A stretch of DNA of 9,415 nt from Halobacteriovorax sp. (GTDB lineage Bacteria; Bdellovibrionota; Bacteriovoracia; Bacteriovoracales; Bacteriovoracaceae), in the NCBI GenBank assembly GCA_002686115.1, contig NZAF01000076.1, forward strand, positions 1 to 9,415. Direction: 5' to 3'. Positions 6,551-9,415 of the stretch are shown in pieces. Below the pieces are notes generated by a model that was not told the origin of the DNA, made no database searches, and saw only the letters and a program-made list of their open reading frames with translations. Numbering within the stretch: position 1 is the first letter of the stretch; every line of letters begins with the position of its first letter. The position numbers and the translations under genes are program-made.

Positions 6551-7008
6551 TAAAACTCTCCCCAGTCTGGCTGTAAACAAGTTAACCCAATCTCTCTCCA
6601 CATGGTAACCACAGACTTTCTATCATCAAGTACAAAGTGAACATCGTAAGTATCTTTGACATATTTATCATAGATCTCTTTTTTAATAAGAGCGTCACTG
6701 CGATAGTCCGAAGAGTCACGCATATAAAGATATGAGTAAGGAATGTTATGCCGTGCTAACCAATCCTTTGTCAAGTTCTCGTAATTACTAGGTCTTCCAG
6801 TTATCAGTATGATAGCGTTATTGTCTGCATGAAAAAGTCTTACAATACTCTCACACCACGCGTTAACCTTATCCTCGCCCATTCCATCATAGAACTCTTT
6901 CCAATTTGGCTCCTTTCTTTGTACTAAATGAACTCGCTGATCTAGATTAGTAAGTGTCCCGTCTAAATCAACAATGATAGCTTTTTTCTTTATTTGTTTA
7001 CTGCTCAA
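6550..7008 (-). CDS. HAD phosphatase resembling the 3'-phosphatase domain of polynucleotide kinase
   Basis: This 152-aa protein is a complete HAD-superfamily phosphatase. Motif I is D14-L-D16-G-T-L-T, motif II T70-G-R-P, a basic region follows with R97 and K109, and motif III/IV is D128-D129-R130. The C-terminal part, with a DDR-x-VV-x-MWR-x-IG/GL-x-C pattern and a final G-E/D-F, closely matches the phosphatase domain of T4 Pnkp. That domain removes 3'-phosphates from nucleic acid ends or nucleotides and has about this length. No P-loop kinase or ligase domain is attached. The start is TTG at 7008: an in-frame TAG lies two codons upstream and no ATG or GTG precedes motif I, so TTG is effectively forced. 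The gene overlaps the MFS-PlsC stop by 11 bases and has only a weak GAG site, suggesting coupled translation. A small-molecule nucleotide phosphatase role is an alternative. Confidence 0.85.
   Translation of the reverse strand: MSSKQIKKKAIIVDLDGTLTNLDQRVHLVQRKEPNWKEFYDGMGEDKVNAWCESIVRLFHADNNAIILITGRPSNYENLTKDWLARHNIPYSYLYMRDSSDYRSDALIKKEIYDKYVKDTYDVHFVLDDRKSVVTMWREIGLTCLQPDWGEF
6556..6563 (-). promoter_or_regulatory. Ribosome-binding site deciding the 62-aa protein start
   Basis: GGGGAGAG on the minus strand (6563-6556) lies inside the end of the phosphatase gene, five bases before the ATG at 6550. It fixes the start of the small gene and excludes the longer GTG reading. Confidence 0.75.
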
Positions 7009-8884
7009 TTTCTACTCGATGTTCTAATTTTTCAACAATCAGCCCTTCTAGGTCCTTATAGCAAAAGTCTTGATGATCAATTGGAGGAAGAATCGTTAGG
7101 TGAATTCTTCTTCTTTTAAAAGGGTTTGCACCTTTAAAAAGACCTCCAGCATGAGAGAAATAACTGCCCCAAGCACCATTAATAATGATAGGAACGACTC
7201 TTGTTTGTGTGTCATCTACAATTTTTTTTATTCCAGGTTGAAACTTTCTAACAGAGCCATCTCTAGTAACATAACCCTCTGGGAAGATTCCTACGCAGTT
7301 ATGTTCATTAAGATTGTCATAAATAGCGGAGAAAGCATTTGTTAAGGTCTTTTTATTCTCTCTACTCGTTGCAATTGGAATAAGACCGTAGTGCTTAAAC
7401 ATTGTTCTTAGAATTGGTTTATTATAATAGACATGGTCAATAATCCAATGAACAGGTCTTGGTGAGACTGCCATGATAAAAAGCCAATCGACAAACGAGA
7501 CATGATTCGCAGCAACTATTAATGGTCCTTCGTTAGGAAAGTTTTCAATGCCATCATAGTCAAGTTTATAAAAAACTTTTGAAGCGACAAAAGCTATAAA
7601 ACGCCACATATATTTTACGTAGAAAAAATACATAAGAGGAATCATAAAGAGATTAATGATAGCAAGAAGTGCCAAGATATTTGGAAGAGAAACATGAAAG
7701 GCATGAAGTGCCATAAGCATCACACCTGCAAGAACCATAAAAATTGAATTCCAAATATTATTGGCCGCAATCATCCTTGCAAGAAAGGAAGGTTTTGATC
7801 TTGTTTGTAGATATGCCTGTTGCGGTATTATGTACATCCCACCAAAAGTCGTCACCATAAAGAGATCAAAAATAGCTCTATAACTTCCAGGTCCTGCAAA
7901 GAATAGTGAAGGGCCAACTAATTCACTATAAGGGCTTTGCCACGTACTTGTCGTCCAAAATAAGTCCATAAGAAACAGAGACATTCCTAAAGTTGCAAAA
8001 GGAACCATACCAACTTCAACTCTTTTTCCTGAAAGCTTATTACAAAAGAAAGCTCCTGTTCCCATACCGACTGTAAAGGTTGCAAGTAAAAGAGTCCCTA
8101 CTAACTGATCCCCCATGAAAATAGTCTTACATATTTCTGGCAGTAGTGAGAGAATACATGCTCCAAAAAACCAAAACCATGAAATACCAATAATGGCATG
8201 AAAAACTTTTTTCTCTTTAAAAGAAAGTTTTAAAATATCAATGGTCGGTTTAATAAAGGTATAATCAATATCAACTCTTTCATGACTAATACCAATCTTT
8301 CTTTGTTTAAAGGCCGTGATAATCCCCACAATTGAAGCGAGTATGATGCCTAGACTTGTGATGCTTAGAGCATTTTCGTTTGCCGCAGATATACCTCCAA
8401 GTATTGTACCAATTAAAATGGCCACAAAAGTTCCGGCACCAATAAATGCATTTCCAAGGGTGATTTCTTCTCGCTCTAAGATCTCTGGTAATGAGCCAAA
8501 CTTTACGGGAGAGAAAAAAGCACTCTGAGCACCCATTAAAAAAAGAGTAAACAGTAAAAGTCCATAACTTTCAGTCATGAAACCGGCCGCTGCAATAATC
8601 ATGATAATAAGTTCAGAAAACTTAGTCGCTTTAACAACACTGGACTTATCATAGTGATCTGCAATCTGACCTGCCGTCGCTGAAAAGGTCACATATGGTA
8701 AAATAAAGATTGCTCCGGCCATTGCCACAATGGTTTTTGCATCAAGTCCCATAAGTTCAACATTCTTATAGGTAATTAAAATAACGAGGGCATTTTTAAA
8801 TAAATTATCATTGGCAGCCCCTAAGAACTGGGTCCAAAATAAAGGCCAAAAACGACGATCGGTCGTAATCATTGAAAGCGACAC
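6998..8884 (-). CDS. MFS lysophospholipid transporter-PlsC acyltransferase fusion
   Basis: This 628-aa inner-membrane protein has two domains. Residues about 8-430 are a multi-helix MFS transporter beginning with the LplT-type QFLGAANDNLFKNAL motif. Residues about 440-628 are a 1-acylglycerophosphate-type acyltransferase with the catalytic H461-x4-D466 (NHVSFVD), F534-P-E-G, and V-V-P-I-I-I-N-G near 564-571. LplT flips lysophospholipids inward and PlsC-type domains re-acylate them, so the fusion probably repairs or remodels phospholipids. The acyl-ACP/CoA synthetase domain of the Aas system is absent here, so the acyl donor must come from elsewhere. The GTG at 8884 is chosen because AGGAGAG stands at ideal spacing. 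An in-frame GTG at 8953 has no ribosome site and runs through the promoter; the ATG at 8872 lacks a site. It is the first gene of an operon with the phosphatase and the 62-aa gene. Confidence 0.9.
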   Translation of the reverse strand: MSLSMITTDRRFWPLFWTQFLGAANDNLFKNALVILITYKNVELMGLDAKTIVAMAGAIFILPYVTFSATAGQIADHYDKSSVVKATKFSELIIMIIAAAGFMTESYGLLLFTLFLMGAQSAFFSPVKFGSLPEILEREEITLGNAFIGAGTFVAILIGTILGGISAANENALSITSLGIILASIVGIITAFKQRKIGISHERVDIDYTFIKPTIDILKLSFKEKKVFHAIIGISWFWFFGACILSLLPEICKTIFMGDQLVGTLLLATFTVGMGTGAFFCNKLSGKRVEVGMVPFATLGMSLFLMDLFWTTSTWQSPYSELVGPSLFFAGPGSYRAIFDLFMVTTFGGMYIIPQQAYLQTRSKPSFLARMIAANNIWNSIFMVLAGVMLMALHAFHVSLPNILALLAIINLFMIPLMYFFYVKYMWRFIAFVASKVFYKLDYDGIENFPNEGPLIVAANHVSFVDWLFIMAVSPRPVHWIIDHVYYNKPILRTMFKHYGLIPIATSRENKKTLTNAFSAIYDNLNEHNCVGIFPEGYVTRDGSVRKFQPGIKKIVDDTQTRVVPIIINGAWGSYFSHAGGLFKGANPFKRRRIHLTILPPIDHQDFCYKDLEGLIVEKLEHRVEIEQ

Positions 8885-8888
8885 AATT

Positions 8889-8895
8889 CTCTCCT
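8889..8895 (-). promoter_or_regulatory. Ribosome-binding site deciding the MFS-PlsC GTG start
   Basis: AGGAGAG on the minus strand (8895-8889) lies six bases (counted from AGGAG) before GTG 8884. It is the only strong site near the N-terminus and decides for the GTG over the longer GTG at 8953 and the internal ATG at 8872. Confidence 0.8.
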
Positions 8896-8912
8896 GAAAA
8901 AACAATATTAAA

Positions 8913-8941
8913 ATGCTACAGATAGTCATTGCCCTTGTCAG
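8913..8941 (-). promoter_or_regulatory. Candidate promoter for the MFS-PlsC operon
   Basis: On the minus strand, CTGACA (8941-8936) and TAGCAT (8918-8913) are separated by exactly 17 bases. They are 5/6 and 4/6 matches to the sigma-70 boxes. The predicted start point near 8906 would leave a leader of about 22 bases that includes the AGGAGAG site. The -35 overlaps that of the grxB promoter on the other strand. Confidence 0.5.
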
Positions 8942-8964
8942 TAAACGGCGCACAAATCTATAAT
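8935..8964 (+). promoter_or_regulatory. Sigma-70 promoter for grxB
   Basis: TTGTCA (8935-8940, 5/6) and a perfect TATAAT (8959-8964) are separated by 18 bases. A start near 8971 gives a leader of about 23 bases containing the AGGAG ribosome site. This is the best promoter match in the window. Confidence 0.75.
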
Positions 8965-8993
8965 GTCGAGATATATAACTCTAGGAGATAATC

Positions 8994-9415
8994 ATGAAAT
9001 TATATCACTATGTTCACTGCCCATTTTGTGTACGCGTTCGTATGGCGCTTGGTCTTTTGAATATTAAATATGAATCCATTGTTCTACCCTATGATGATGA
9101 AAAAACACCGATAGACTTAATGGGAAAAAAGATGCTTCCAATAATGAGCTTTGAAGACGGATTTACTTCAAATGAAAGTCTCATCATTATTGAAAAACTA
9201 GATGTATCAAACTTACTTGATATAGAGAAAGTTAAAGAGGATAGTTTTAAAGACTTTGAAAATCTCCTAAATAAAATTGGAGGTGATGTTCACTCTCTTT
9301 GCATGCCGTATTGGGTCTGGACACCGGAATTTAATGATAGCTCTAGAGAATACTTTACGAAGAAAAAAGAAGTCAAAAGAGGACCGTTTAAAAACCTCAT
9401 CAAAGAGAAAGATAA
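8994..9415 (+). CDS. grxB: Glutaredoxin 2, partial (C-terminus beyond right edge)
   Basis: The visible 140 residues match glutaredoxin 2, an atypical GST-like glutaredoxin that uses glutathione to reduce protein disulfides in the cytosol. The N-terminus MKLYHYVHCPFCVRVRMALG carries the redox site C9-P-F-C12. A cis-proline P49 (LPI) and the glutathione-binding E61-S62 follow, completing the thioredoxin-fold domain by about residue 75. The all-helical C-terminal domain begins after that, with the family-like MPYWVWTPEF and REYFTKKKE segments. E. coli GrxB is 215 aa, so roughly a third is missing. The start ATG has AGGAG six bases upstream and a strong promoter, and the gene diverges from the MFS-PlsC operon. 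Confidence 0.92.
   Translation, partial: MKLYHYVHCPFCVRVRMALGLLNIKYESIVLPYDDEKTPIDLMGKKMLPIMSFEDGFTSNESLIIIEKLDVSNLLDIEKVKEDSFKDFENLLNKIGGDVHSLCMPYWVWTPEFNDSSREYFTKKKEVKRGPFKNLIKEKD

Noticed and set aside
6551..6601. N-terminal extension of the 62-aa protein to GTG 6601
   Set aside because: It would overlap the conserved end of the phosphatase by 52 bases, while ATG 6550 has a strong ribosome site and the typical TAATG coupling.
7100..7345. 81-codon plus-strand frame opposite the PlsC domain
   Set aside because: It overlaps the conserved acyltransferase motifs on the other strand, with no upstream ribosome site.
8316..8528. 70-codon plus-strand frame opposite the MFS domain
   Set aside because: The hydrophobic look comes from reading antisense through membrane-helix codons; there is no independent support.
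8885..8953. N-terminal extension of the MFS-PlsC protein to GTG 8953
   Set aside because: It lacks a ribosome site and crosses the predicted promoter and leader; AGGAGAG before GTG 8884 fits far better.

Overview
The window is AT-rich chromosomal DNA from a Gram-negative bacterium. A secreted c-type cytochrome, an LplT/PlsC-type phospholipid-recycling protein and a GrxB-type glutaredoxin point to a proteobacterium-like cell with an inner membrane and periplasm. AT-rich composition, compact gene packing and an unusual secreted-type metallopeptidase would fit a Bdellovibrio/Bacteriovorax-type predator, but that assignment is an inference from style, not proof. No rRNA, tRNA, CRISPR array, insertion sequence or phage gene is visible, and no stretch over 300 bases lacks a gene.

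Layout. (1) 1-3012, minus strand: two tandem paralogous small CxxC...CxxC proteins (2773-3012 and 2364-2600), then an aldehyde dehydrogenase (863-2290), then a signal-peptide-bearing c-type cytochrome that runs off the left edge (1-826). A terminator-like hairpin lies directly against the ATG of the aldehyde dehydrogenase. (2) 3162-6360, plus strand: a full-length but divergent transketolase, then an 18-bp hairpin terminator whose loop contains the apparent start codon of the next gene, a zinc metallopeptidase with anthrax-lethal-factor-like active-site spacing. (3) 6362-8884, minus strand: a tight three-gene operon of an MFS-PlsC fusion, a HAD phosphatase resembling the 3'-phosphatase domain of T4 polynucleotide kinase, and a 62-residue unknown protein. 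It meets the metallopeptidase gene tail to tail with one base between stops. (4) 8994-end, plus strand: glutaredoxin 2 (grxB), cut by the right edge and divergent from the MFS-PlsC operon, with overlapping -35 boxes.

The genes do not form one recognisable pathway. The MFS-PlsC protein probably handles lysophospholipid re-entry and re-acylation, transketolase serves central carbon metabolism, and GrxB serves thiol redox. The less ordinary elements are the CxxC paralog pair, the lethal-factor-like metallopeptidase with its start codon inside a terminator, and the stand-alone PNKP-like phosphatase. None of these could be compared with databases here.
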